From: Actinomycetes bacterium
GTDB taxonomy: Bacteria; Actinomycetota; Acidimicrobiia; UBA5794
Length of the DNA stretch: 8,315 nt
Assembly: GCA_030598305.1 (NCBI GenBank)
Contig: JAUVQC010000048.1
Coordinates: 1 to 8,315 of the forward strand
Reading direction: 5' to 3'
The position numbers and the translations under genes were made by a program. The notes beneath the pieces were generated by a model. The model was not told the DNA's origin, did no database searches, and saw only the letters and a list, made by a program, of their open reading frames with translations. This document shows, piece by piece, positions 1 to 6,651 of this stretch; the stretch's first letter is position 1; each line of letters opens with the position of its first letter.

Positions 1-124
1 CACCACCATCACGGCATCTGCTCGAACCAAGCACCATGTCCGGTACTTGGAGCGGATGGGTTTCACCGAGACCGAGTCGGGAAGATACGAACGTTCCCTA
101 GTTCGGGAAGATCTGACGGACTGA
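1..124 (+). CDS. C-terminal fragment of a probable GNAT-family acetyltransferase (5' end outside window)
   Basis: An open frame entering from the left edge (codons begin at base 2) runs 40 codons to a TGA at 122-124. Its residues include HHVRYLERMGF followed by TETESGRYERSL. The pattern of an aromatic residue, a few charged residues, then GF and a closing strand resembles the end of GNAT N-acetyltransferases, where the last helix is followed by a Y..xGF segment. Only this tail is visible: the acetyl-CoA-binding loop lies outside the window, so substrate and exact family cannot be given. The gene converges on the SDR gene at 138-1127, and the two stop codons are only 13 bases apart. That the frame is coding is fairly likely; the GNAT assignment is a pattern-based guess. 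Confidence 0.42.
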   Translation, partial: TTITASARTKHHVRYLERMGFTETESGRYERSLVREDLTD

Positions 125-127
125 ACC

Positions 128-152
128 GATCTCATCCCTACGTGATGAGATC
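128..152. terminator. Hairpin at convergent gene ends, probable shared terminator
   Basis: GATCTCATC (128-136) and GATGAGATC (144-152) form a perfect 9-bp inverted repeat around a 7-base loop. On the plus strand it is followed by TTCGTCTT, a modest U-rich tail. It lies 3 bases after the stop of the plus-strand fragment, and the minus-strand SDR stop (TAG, 138-140) lies in its loop, so it sits where a bidirectional terminator would be expected. The tail is weak, especially in the minus direction, and the stem is only moderately GC-rich. Confidence 0.55.
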
Positions 153-1127
153 TTCGTCTTCAAACCATCTGACGGTCCGCTCGAACGTGTCCACCACATC
201 TCTGTAGGCGAACCTGAGTTCATTTGCCGCCTTCGAGCCGTGTAAACGGTGGCCGTGGAGGAGCGTTGCTATCAGCTCGGGACAGATACCGGCCGAGGGC
301 CTCACGGCGCTGACAACCCTTGCTGCCGCCATGCCGACGCTTCGGGTGAGGCTCTCGCTGATCCACCTGGGCTCGATCGAACGCCCGGAAGCCGCAGCAA
401 GAAGGTCGACGGCTTCGGACACGGACAGAGTTGCGCCGGACAGGATGTACCGCTCCCCCGCGCGTCCGTGCTCAGCCGCGTTGATGTGACCCCGTGTGCA
501 GTCCTCGATGTCGACAATGGACAATGTGGAGTCAACGAGGAATGGATGCTTCGAGTTGAGCACACGAACAAGCAGCTCGGCTGAACCCGTCGAGCGTCCC
601 GGGCCCTGAACCGACGAGGGGCTCACCACAACAAGATCGACACCGAGACGGTCGGCAGCCTCAAACGCTGCGACCTCGGCGAGGTGTTTGCTCCGCGCAT
701 AGGCGGACAGGTACTCACCCGAATGCACCGTGTGCTCGGTGCCAACCATGCCTCGCCGCTCGCCGATCGCAGCGGCCGAGGAGGTGTAAACAACCCGCCT
801 CACACCGTTGACTGCCGCAGCTTCGATGACCGCGACGGTTCCGTCGATATTCACACGGTCCATTGCGTCGGGATCCTTCGAGCACATCTCGTTTACGCCG
901 GCCACATGGAAGACGATATCGACACCCCACATTCCGTCACGCAGAGCGTCGCTATCGAACAGATCGCCCTCGACCACTGATGCACCGCGATCTGTCACGG
1001 ATACCGCCCCAACCGCCGAACGTGCAAGGCAGCGCACGGAAACACCCTCCGCAACAAGCTGGGATGCGAGGTGGCCACCGACGAGGCCGCTCCCGCCGGT
1101 TACAAAGGCCTCACCCTGCACGATCAC
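138..1127 (-). CDS. NAD(P)-dependent epimerase/reductase, extended SDR (dihydroflavonol reductase-like)
   Basis: This 329-residue protein is an extended short-chain dehydrogenase/reductase. The N-terminal Rossmann motif TGGSGLVG (10-17) binds NAD(P), HVAG (74-77) is the usual strand-4 motif, serines 116-117 follow YTSS, and the catalytic YxxxK pair is Y143/K147 (YARSK). The segment VSPSSVQGPGR (168-178) matches the conserved loop after strand 6 in dihydroflavonol 4-reductase-like and sugar epimerase members. It is a soluble cytosolic enzyme, and its substrate cannot be read from sequence. The chosen GTG start at 1127 overlaps the end of pgsA by 17 nt; a second in-frame GTG at 1121 would remove two residues and is equally possible. 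Neither has a strong ribosome site, so coupling to pgsA translation is likely. It is last in the minus-strand series, and its stop lies in the loop of the terminal hairpin. Confidence 0.88.
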   Translation of the reverse strand: MIVQGEAFVTGGSGLVGGHLASQLVAEGVSVRCLARSAVGAVSVTDRGASVVEGDLFDSDALRDGMWGVDIVFHVAGVNEMCSKDPDAMDRVNIDGTVAVIEAAAVNGVRRVVYTSSAAAIGERRGMVGTEHTVHSGEYLSAYARSKHLAEVAAFEAADRLGVDLVVVSPSSVQGPGRSTGSAELLVRVLNSKHPFLVDSTLSIVDIEDCTRGHINAAEHGRAGERYILSGATLSVSEAVDLLAAASGRSIEPRWISESLTRSVGMAAARVVSAVRPSAGICPELIATLLHGHRLHGSKAANELRFAYRDVVDTFERTVRWFEDEDLIT

Positions 1128-1665
1128 CAGGATTCAAGACGGCTCTGAACCGCGAGAAGTAGTCACCGGCAGAGAGAACGGTGACTACCACGGCAAGGGC
1201 CATGAACCATTGATCGAAACGCCACGGCCCGATGACAATGTCGAGATGCAGAATCGCGAATGAGATCGCTGTGAATTGGATGGCAGCCTTCGACTTGCCC
1301 CAGATCGATGGCGGCACGGTGGATTGGTCGAGAGCCGCCACGGACCGCAGTCCCATGATGGAGATCTCACGGGCGATGATTATGAACGCGACCCAGCTGC
1401 TCGTCGTGCCGATCTCTACGAGCGCGAGGAGAGCGCCGGTCACAAGAACCTTGTCGGCAACGGTGTCGAGAAACGCCCCAAGCGTCGTCGTGATACGCCA
1501 TCGTCTCGCGAGGTACCCATCGGCGAAGTCTGTGAGCGCTGCGACAACGAAAACGGCCGTGCCCGCAACGGCGTACGCACGGTCTCCCGGTGACTGCAGG
1601 ATCAGGAGCATCGCAATGGGCGTCAGTACCAATCGAAGTAGCGCGAGTAGGTTCGGAATCGACAT
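1111..1665 (-). CDS. pgsA: CDP-diacylglycerol--glycerol-3-phosphate 3-phosphatidyltransferase (PgsA type)
   Basis: This integral membrane enzyme condenses CDP-diacylglycerol with glycerol 3-phosphate to give phosphatidylglycerol phosphate, the precursor of phosphatidylglycerol and cardiolipin. The 184-residue length fits the family. The full CDP-alcohol phosphatidyltransferase signature is present: D46, D49-G50, A53-R54, G63, D67 and D71 with correct spacing. The N-terminus IPNLLALLRLVLTP and the later REISIMGLR (99-107) are typical of PgsA rather than phosphatidylinositol synthase or phosphatidylserine synthase. Hydrophobic stretches around 3-23, 31-45, 72-98, 128-146 and 153-165 are likely membrane segments. 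The ATG at 1665 is the furthest upstream start, because an in-frame TGA lies two codons before it. It follows glpK by 45 nt and overlaps the downstream SDR gene. GlpK, just upstream, makes its water-soluble substrate. A paralogous phospholipid synthase of the same fold remains a minor alternative. Confidence 0.88.
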   Translation of the reverse strand: MSIPNLLALLRLVLTPIAMLLILQSPGDRAYAVAGTAVFVVAALTDFADGYLARRWRITTTLGAFLDTVADKVLVTGALLALVEIGTTSSWVAFIIIAREISIMGLRSVAALDQSTVPPSIWGKSKAAIQFTAISFAILHLDIVIGPWRFDQWFMALAVVVTVLSAGDYFSRFRAVLNPGDRAG

Positions 1666-1710
1666 CGATCAGCAGCCTAAAGGAGTGCGAGGCCCGAAGG
1701 TGGTGTCATG

Positions 1711-3195
1711 TCATGTCTCGATCCAGCCCAGAGATCGGTTGATCGCCTTTGACCAGCCTCGGAGATACGTTGCGCGCAACTCCTCATCCATGGATGGTCG
1801 ATACCGGATCGCCTCGCGCCACTTCAGCGCGACCTCTTCGGGGCCACTCCACAGACCCGCAGCCATGCCCGCACCGAACGCTGCACCAAGCACCGTGGTC
1901 TCGACGACCGCAGGTACGACGACGTCGATACCGAGGATGTCGGCCTGGAACTTCATGAGGAGGGAGTTGGCGACCATTCCTCCGTCGACGCGGAGCTCAG
2001 GCAGCTCTGTCCCTGTGTCAGCGACCATGGCCTCGATCACATCGCGCATCTGGAATGCTGACGCCTCCAGTACAGCCCGCGCGATATGACCCTTGTTGGA
2101 GAATCGTGTGAGGCCCGTGACGACACCTCGTGCGTCGTCGCGCCAGTGCGGGGCGAACAACCCAGAGAACGCAGGGACGAAGTACACGTCACCGTTGTCG
2201 GGAACCGTCGAAGCGACCGCTTCGATCTCCTCGGCGCTCTGGATGATCCCGATGTTGTCCCTGAGCCATTGCACTGCGGATCCAGCGATCGCAACCGAGC
2301 CTTCAAGAGCGTATTTGGCAGGTTCGCCAGCCACCTGATATGCAACGGTGGTAAGCAGCCCCGATTCTGAGTGAACGATCTCGGTTCCCGTATTGGACAC
2401 AAGGAACGCTCCGGTCCCGTACGTGACCTTGGTGTCGCCGACACCGAACGCAGCCTGACCGACCAGAGCTGCTTGCTGGTCGCCGAGGATCGTGGTCAGC
2501 CTCGTCCCATCGAGGACACCCCTACAGGCGCCTATATCGCCGATTGATGGCACGATCTCGGGAAGCATCGCCATCGGTACTCCCATCGCCTCACAGAGCT
2601 CAGCATCCCACGCAAGCGTCTCGAGATCCATGAGCATCGTCCGGCTGGCGTTGGTGACATCCGTGACATGTCGCCCCGTGAGCTTCCACGCAAGCCAAGA
2701 GTCCATCGTGCCGAAGGCAAGTTCCCCGTCAACTGCCCGTTGAGCGAGGCCGGGGTATTGATCGAGAATCCATCTGACCTTTGGTCCCGAGAAGTACGTC
2801 GCAGGTGGGAGGCCCGTCTTCGCCCGGAGCGCCTCGGTCCCGTACGATGCTGTCAGATCCTTCGCAAGCTCCGCGGTACGCGTGTCCTGCCACACGATCG
2901 CGTTCGTGACCGCCTCTCCGGTCTCGCGATCCCAAACGACGGTCGTCTCGCGTTGATTCGTGATACCCACTCCGGCGAGATCCGCTGCGCGGATTCCGGC
3001 AGTGTCCATGGCTTCGGCGATAACCGCTTCTATGTTGGCGAGTATCTCAGCGGGCCTGTGCTCGACCCATCCCGGCCGCGGAAGCACCTGCTTGTGCTCC
3101 TGTTGAGCCATTGCGACGAAGGTTCCCTCTGCATCGACGACAACGAAGCGAGAACTCGTCGTCCCCTGATCGATCGCTCCTACGAGTGGGCCCAT
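1711..3195 (-). CDS. glpK: Glycerol kinase
   Basis: This cytosolic FGGY-family kinase phosphorylates glycerol with ATP to glycerol 3-phosphate. The 494-residue length is standard. Visible motifs are the N-terminal phosphate loop DQGTTSSR (9-16), GWVEHRP (42-48), GITNQRETT (77-85), IVWQDTRT (100-107), DSWLAWKLTG (165-174), GDQQAAL with the likely catalytic base D239, VTYGTGAFLVSNTG (257-270), and the C-terminal ATPase-domain segment DGGMVANSLLMKFQADIL (404-421). Just before GDQQ the protein reads IGDIGACRG; the histidine phosphorylated by the PTS in Firmicutes glycerol kinases does not appear there, so HPr control is not expected (from family knowledge, not alignment). The start ATG at 3195 has GGAG seven bases upstream (3203-3206 on the plus strand). 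It lies 13 nt after pth and 45 nt before pgsA. No glycerol facilitator, glycerol 3-phosphate dehydrogenase or repressor gene is nearby, so its role here may be phospholipid supply as well as glycerol catabolism. Confidence 0.96.
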   Translation of the reverse strand: MGPLVGAIDQGTTSSRFVVVDAEGTFVAMAQQEHKQVLPRPGWVEHRPAEILANIEAVIAEAMDTAGIRAADLAGVGITNQRETTVVWDRETGEAVTNAIVWQDTRTAELAKDLTASYGTEALRAKTGLPPATYFSGPKVRWILDQYPGLAQRAVDGELAFGTMDSWLAWKLTGRHVTDVTNASRTMLMDLETLAWDAELCEAMGVPMAMLPEIVPSIGDIGACRGVLDGTRLTTILGDQQAALVGQAAFGVGDTKVTYGTGAFLVSNTGTEIVHSESGLLTTVAYQVAGEPAKYALEGSVAIAGSAVQWLRDNIGIIQSAEEIEAVASTVPDNGDVYFVPAFSGLFAPHWRDDARGVVTGLTRFSNKGHIARAVLEASAFQMRDVIEAMVADTGTELPELRVDGGMVANSLLMKFQADILGIDVVVPAVVETTVLGAAFGAGMAAGLWSGPEEVALKWREAIRYRPSMDEELRATYLRGWSKAINRSLGWIET

Positions 3196-3208
3196 ATCCG
3201 TGCTCCGG

Positions 3209-3802
3209 TCAGTCGTTCAACTCTCCGGTGAACTGCCTCGTGTCCTCGCCGCCATGGGCAATGAAGCGTTCGATCACCTCTGCTGCACGGTACACAGAAA
3301 CATCAACGTCCGGTCGCTCTGCCTTTTTGAATCGACCGAGCACGAATTCGGCAGCGTCCACACGACCCGGCGGACGGCCAACACCGATCTTCAGGCGCCA
3401 GAAATCAGGTGTTTTCAGGGAGTTGGCGACGGACCGAACACCGTTGTTCCCACCGTGGCCACCGGACCATTGCACCTTCAGCTTTCCAAAGGGAACATCG
3501 ATGTCGTCGTGGACGACGAGCATCTGGTCGAGATCGACGCCGTAGTAACGCATGAGGGGCGCAACGGTCTGTCCCGATTCATTCATGAACGTCGTCGGTA
3601 GCACGATGATGGCACGCTTGCCATCGAGGTTGATGTCAGCAACGTGGCCACGGATGCCCTGTCTGGCTTTCTTCAGGGTTCCTGAGACGTCCGAGAGGAA
3701 CCGTTGTACCGCTTCCGCACCAACGTTGTGGCGGGTTCCCTCGTAGTCGGGACCGGGATTCCGGAGCCCAACGATGAGGCGACTCTGGGACGGGGCGATC
3801 AG
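3209..3802 (-). CDS. pth: Peptidyl-tRNA hydrolase, probable CTG start
   Basis: Pth releases tRNA from peptidyl-tRNAs that drop off the ribosome. Reading the frame upstream of the first conventional start (GTG at 3604) recovers the missing N-terminus: RLIVGLRNPGP (8-18), then TRHNVG with catalytic H25. Other active-site positions are N15, TTFMNESG with N74, HDDID with D99, and GHGGNNG with N120. There is no ATG, GTG or TTG in frame between the TGA at 3950-3952 and GTG 3604. The CTG at 3802-3800 is the only NTG codon ahead of the catalytic residues. It overlaps the rplY stop as CTGA, with GAGGA six bases upstream, giving 197 residues, a normal length for the family. Translation is therefore probably coupled to rplY. 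Starting at GTG 3604 would give 131 residues without the catalytic histidine. The function is certain; the start codon is inferred. Confidence 0.93.
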   Translation of the reverse strand: MIAPSQSRLIVGLRNPGPDYEGTRHNVGAEAVQRFLSDVSGTLKKARQGIRGHVADINLDGKRAIIVLPTTFMNESGQTVAPLMRYYGVDLDQMLVVHDDIDVPFGKLKVQWSGGHGGNNGVRSVANSLKTPDFWRLKIGVGRPPGRVDAAEFVLGRFKKAERPDVDVSVYRAAEVIERFIAHGGEDTRQFTGELND

Positions 3803-4473
3803 CCCTCGTCCTCGCTGGCACCCTCTTCGGATTCGCCTTCGGCACCTTCCTCGGCACCCTCTTCGCCCTCGAGGAGCTCTTCGCCCTCTTCCAGAACCGG
3901 CTCCTCGACGATCTCTGCGGCTGGCAGGCTCACCGTCACGACGGCGTGCTCATCGTCATTGACATACGCAACACCTTCCATTTCTGGCAGATCCGCGACC
4001 GTGAGCGTGTCGCCCACGTCCATCGCGGTCACATCGAGAGTGATGGCTGACGGGATGGCGTTGGGAAGCGCGCTGATGGATATCGTTGCCTCGAGGGTCT
4101 GGAGGATTCCTCCACCTTCGAGGACACCAATCGCCTCCCCAACGAATTCCAGCACAACCTCTGCCTCGATCTCAGTGTCGAGACTGACCTTGATGAAGTC
4201 GAGGTGATCGATCTCGCCACGGACAGGGTGGCGATACACCTCACGGGCAACAGTGAGCACCGAGTCGCCATCGACGTCGACCTCAATGATCGCGTTCAAG
4301 CCGGCATCAGTATGAAGGACGGTGTAGAGATCGCGTTGTGACACGTGAATGGCGATGGGATCCATGTCGGTTCCATAGACAACACCGGGTACCCGACCAT
4401 CGCGACGAAGTCGCTTCGATGCACGAGTTCCTGCTGTTTCGCGCTTGGTGGCGCGCAGGGTTTCCTGCTGCAT
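3799..4473 (-). CDS. rplY: 50S ribosomal protein L25, general stress protein CTC type
   Basis: L25 binds 5S rRNA in the large ribosomal subunit. This 224-residue protein is the long CTC/TL5 form. The N-terminal L25 domain (about 1-95) contains KRLRRDGRVPGVVYG (20-34) and the HLDFIKV strand (90-96). The TL5-type C-terminal beta domain spans about 97-185 (EAEVVLEFVGEAIGV, LEATISISALPNAIP, DVTAMDVGDTLTV). The tail from about 186 is very acidic, roughly half Glu/Asp with Gly and Ala, as is common in actinobacterial homologues. The ATG at 4473 has a good ribosome site, AGGAGA, seven bases upstream. An 88-nt gap separates it from yjbQ, the longest intergenic space in the operon, so an internal promoter may lie there. 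Its stop overlaps the proposed pth start by 4 nt, a pairing typical of rplY-pth. Confidence 0.95.
   Translation of the reverse strand: MQQETLRATKRETAGTRASKRLRRDGRVPGVVYGTDMDPIAIHVSQRDLYTVLHTDAGLNAIIEVDVDGDSVLTVAREVYRHPVRGEIDHLDFIKVSLDTEIEAEVVLEFVGEAIGVLEGGGILQTLEATISISALPNAIPSAITLDVTAMDVGDTLTVADLPEMEGVAYVNDDEHAVVTVSLPAAEIVEEPVLEEGEELLEGEEGAEEGAEGESEEGASEDEG
3803..3905. repeat. Low-complexity GAG/GGA-rich tract encoding the L25 acidic tail
   Basis: The plus strand here is an irregular run of CTC, TTC, GCC and CCT triplets (for example GGCACCTTCCTCGGCACC at 3841-3858). On the coding strand it gives Glu, Gly and Ala codons. Short triplet repeats of this kind can change length by slippage. The same bases supply the purine-rich sequence in front of the pth start. 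Confidence 0.6.
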
Positions 4474-4561
4474 GTGGAATTCTCCTGAAAAACGGGGGAG
4501 GACTGGTGGAACAGTCTAAGGGAATCAGGAGCGAATCGCTCGGGGGAATCGGAAGCAGGAG
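4474..4561 (-). other. 88-nt rplY leader, possible internal promoter and small hairpins
   Basis: This is the only sizeable gap between minus-strand genes. It contains a short palindrome GAGCGA-A-TCGCTC (4529-4541), and a 5-bp inverted repeat GACTG/CAGTC (4501-4505 with 4512-4516). On the minus strand the latter is followed by a C-rich stretch and a run of five T. The words GGAATC and CAGGAG each occur twice. A TAGACT at 4514-4519 on the minus strand could be a -10 box, but the hexamer 17 bases upstream is a poor -35. No regulator or promoter can be assigned with confidence. Confidence 0.3.
4481..4486 (-). promoter_or_regulatory. Strong ribosome binding site of rplY
   Basis: On the minus strand this reads AGGAGA, seven bases before the rplY ATG. 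It is one of the clearest Shine-Dalgarno sites in the window and fits independent, strong initiation of a ribosomal protein gene after the 88-nt gap. Confidence 0.75.
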
Positions 4562-4969
4562 TCAGGAAGTCAAGAAGGAGAGCCTGACGGTTCGCGATGG
4601 ATTGTCCCTGTTGGGATCAACAAGGACAATGGACTGCCAGGTTCCGAGGGCGAGGATCCCCCCAACCACAGGGACAACGATGCTGGGAGCGATCCAGCCC
4701 GGGAGCACGTGATCCGCTCCATGGCCGGGAGAACCATGGCGGTGGCGATACAAACCATCATCGGGCGGGAGGAGCCTGTCGATGGAATCGAGGAGGTCTG
4801 TGTCCGATCCTGCACCTGTCTCGATGATCGCGACACCTGCTGTGGCGTGTGGCACAAAGACGTTGAGCAACCCATCGCCAAATCCCTCGACGAACGATGC
4901 TGCGTCGACCGTGATGTCCACGACCGTCTTCTCGCGGCCCGTGAAGATGGTGATTGTGGTGGCATTCAT
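4562..4969 (-). CDS. YjbQ/UPF0047 family protein
   Basis: This 135-residue protein belongs to the YjbQ (UPF0047) family, small trimeric beta-rich cytosolic proteins sometimes annotated as 'secondary thiamine-phosphate synthase enzyme'. The true cellular role is unsettled. Recognisable family features are PHATAGVAIIE (40-50), YRHRHGSPGHGADH (74-87) with several possible metal-binding histidines (H76, H78, H83, H87), and the C-terminal core GGILALGTWQSIVLVDPN (103-120) followed by an SRTVRLSF strand. The length matches the family. Its ATG at 4969 overlaps the aceK stop as ATGA, and the ribosome site is weak, so expression is probably coupled to aceK. No thiamine genes are nearby. Family membership is confident; function is not. 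Confidence 0.9.
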   Translation of the reverse strand: MNATTITIFTGREKTVVDITVDAASFVEGFGDGLLNVFVPHATAGVAIIETGAGSDTDLLDSIDRLLPPDDGLYRHRHGSPGHGADHVLPGWIAPSIVVPVVGGILALGTWQSIVLVDPNRDNPSRTVRLSFLTS

Positions 4970-6651
4970 GACGGGGGAACCTGTATGAGCGAGCGAGCTC
5001 TCCGGTAGGGAAGGATCTCGATGATCTCACCGGAGTCGAGGCGCTTCTGTACGCCCTGCCAGAACTCTACGTCGAATAGGTCCCCATGCCGCTCGTCGAA
5101 GGTGGCCCTGAGCTGCTTGGTCAATCCGAGGAAACGAGGCAGCTCCTCGGGGAACACATCGTTGGGCCCCACACCGAACGACGGCGTTGATGACAACTCA
5201 TCGGCCGGACCGTCGGGGAAGCGCCTGAACCGGATACCCGTGAGATCGGAGATCTCGTCGTAGTCGTAGAACACGATCCGGCCCCGGGACGTCACGCCGA
5301 AGTTCTTGAGCAACATGTCGCCGGGAAAGATGTTCGTGGCCGCGAGATTCTTGATCGCCGTCCCGTAGCCGATGATCGCACGCGCAGCCGCATCCTCCTC
5401 GGCCTCCTTGAGGAAGATATCCAGGGGAACCACGCGTCGCTCGACATAGACATTCTTGATCGACACCTGCCCGCCCGCAACCGACACCGTACGACCAGCC
5501 TCAGTCGTCAACTCGGTGAGAAGGCCACGGTCGAACCGAACCTCGGGCAAACGAAGATCAATGAACCGCTGGGCCTCAACAAGACGTCCTGCCCTGTCAT
5601 GTCGCGCAACCTGCCGATACTTCCGTTCGACTTCGTGCGGGGTGACATCCTTCTGCGGTGGGAAACGGTCACGAATCACCTTGAACACGACGTCATACCC
5701 AGGGAGCGTGAACACGATCATCACGAGACCGGGGATTCCGGGGGTGTACTGGAACTTGTCCGTCGAGGCTTCCAAATACTTCGCGAGATCCCGGTATCGC
5801 TCCGTCTTGGACTGCTTCCGGAACCCGATCGACGCGTATATCTCCGAGGCCTTCCTCCACGGAAGGAGATCGGCCAGGAATCCGACAAGGGCTCGCGGCA
5901 CATCAACCGATACGAGGAACGCAGCCCGCGTGTAAGAGAAGAGGATTGACATGTCCTCCTCGCCCACGAGCACAGCGCCGAGGCGGAGACCTGCGCTGCG
6001 ATGCCTGACAGCAAGCGCGAACGGAGTCTCAACATCTCCGTGGAACATTCGGCCCACGAGATACGCTCCCTTCCCCCTGTAGAAGAGCTGCCCAACGACC
6101 TCAACCTTGTCCGGGACCGTCGGCATCAGCTCGACCGCCGCGTCGAGGTCGCGATGGCGGTCCTCCCAGGACGCGTGGAATCGGCAGTCCCTCAGCAGAT
6201 CCTCGAGAAGGGTTCGTACATCGCGAGGTTGGTTGTACGTCCGGAGCATCGGACGAATCGGGTCCAGAGCCGCGATTGGAGGTGGGGAGAGGAACTCGAG
6301 CTGCGGGTCGATGCCCTCGGTACCGAACATCCGCCTCGCAACAGAGTTGAAGAAGGTCTCCGCGATCTCCTGATACGGATCGCCCACATGCTCGGTGCGA
6401 TACAAAGCGCGCGCCGCCGACCAGGCATCGCGGTCGTCCGTGTCGTAGCCAGCATCGAGAATCGACCGAATCGTGTCATCAAGAGCTGACGTATAGGCAT
6501 CACGGCGCTCAAGATTGTCCCTACGTATCGATGCCCAGTCCCTGCTCTCGAACCTCGCAGCAGCTCTGCGGGTCGATGACTGGAACTGGCGCCGGTATAT
6601 CTGGAATCCGATAGCCGCGAATGTGGCGATCTGGGAAGGCGTGAGGTTCAT
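4966..6651 (-). CDS. aceK: Isocitrate dehydrogenase kinase/phosphatase
   Basis: AceK phosphorylates and dephosphorylates isocitrate dehydrogenase, switching carbon between the TCA cycle and the glyoxylate shunt. The 561 residues contain an N-terminal regulatory region (about 1-295) and a kinase-like catalytic half. That half has the nucleotide loop TPGIPG (303-308), VMIVFTLPGYDVVFKVIRDRF with lysine K324, PPQKDVT (331-337), HDRAGR with D352 (equivalent to the aspartate tied to phosphatase activity in E. coli), YVERRVVPL (402-410), NIFPGDMLLKNFGVT with D445 and N450, and FYDYDE (461-466). Late segments NDVFPEE (497-503) and HGDLFDVEFW (522-531) also match. The ATG at 6651 was preferred: it lies 22 nt after prs and the sequence MNLTPSQIA looks like a natural start. 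An upstream GTG at 6702 would add 17 residues and overlap prs by 29 nt. The usual partners aceA and aceB are not in view. It overlaps yjbQ by ATGA. Confidence 0.95.
   Translation of the reverse strand: MNLTPSQIATFAAIGFQIYRRQFQSSTRRAAARFESRDWASIRRDNLERRDAYTSALDDTIRSILDAGYDTDDRDAWSAARALYRTEHVGDPYQEIAETFFNSVARRMFGTEGIDPQLEFLSPPPIAALDPIRPMLRTYNQPRDVRTLLEDLLRDCRFHASWEDRHRDLDAAVELMPTVPDKVEVVGQLFYRGKGAYLVGRMFHGDVETPFALAVRHRSAGLRLGAVLVGEEDMSILFSYTRAAFLVSVDVPRALVGFLADLLPWRKASEIYASIGFRKQSKTERYRDLAKYLEASTDKFQYTPGIPGLVMIVFTLPGYDVVFKVIRDRFPPQKDVTPHEVERKYRQVARHDRAGRLVEAQRFIDLRLPEVRFDRGLLTELTTEAGRTVSVAGGQVSIKNVYVERRVVPLDIFLKEAEEDAAARAIIGYGTAIKNLAATNIFPGDMLLKNFGVTSRGRIVFYDYDEISDLTGIRFRRFPDGPADELSSTPSFGVGPNDVFPEELPRFLGLTKQLRATFDERHGDLFDVEFWQGVQKRLDSGEIIEILPYRRARSLIQVPPS

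Noticed and set aside
1696..1722. Tandem TCATG words around the glpK stop
   Set aside because: Only two or three short copies, partly coding; too little to call a repeat or operator.
1232..2089. Long open frame on the plus strand opposite pgsA and glpK
   Set aside because: It covers two clearly recognised minus-strand genes, and its translation is rich in Ser, Arg and Ala with no recognisable motif. It is a codon-bias shadow.
2668..3231. Plus-strand open frame opposite the glpK N-terminal half
   Set aside because: The minus strand encodes all conserved glycerol kinase motifs here; the antisense product is unlike any family I recognise.
3209..3604. Reading pth as a 131-residue truncated gene or pseudogene starting at GTG 3604
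   Set aside because: The upstream frame is intact and encodes the expected Pth N-terminus with the catalytic histidine, so the gene is complete if a CTG start is used.
4501..4516. Intrinsic terminator between yjbQ and rplY
   Set aside because: The stem is only 5 bp and the T run lies well beyond it, so it was not called as a terminator; it is kept only as part of the leader note.
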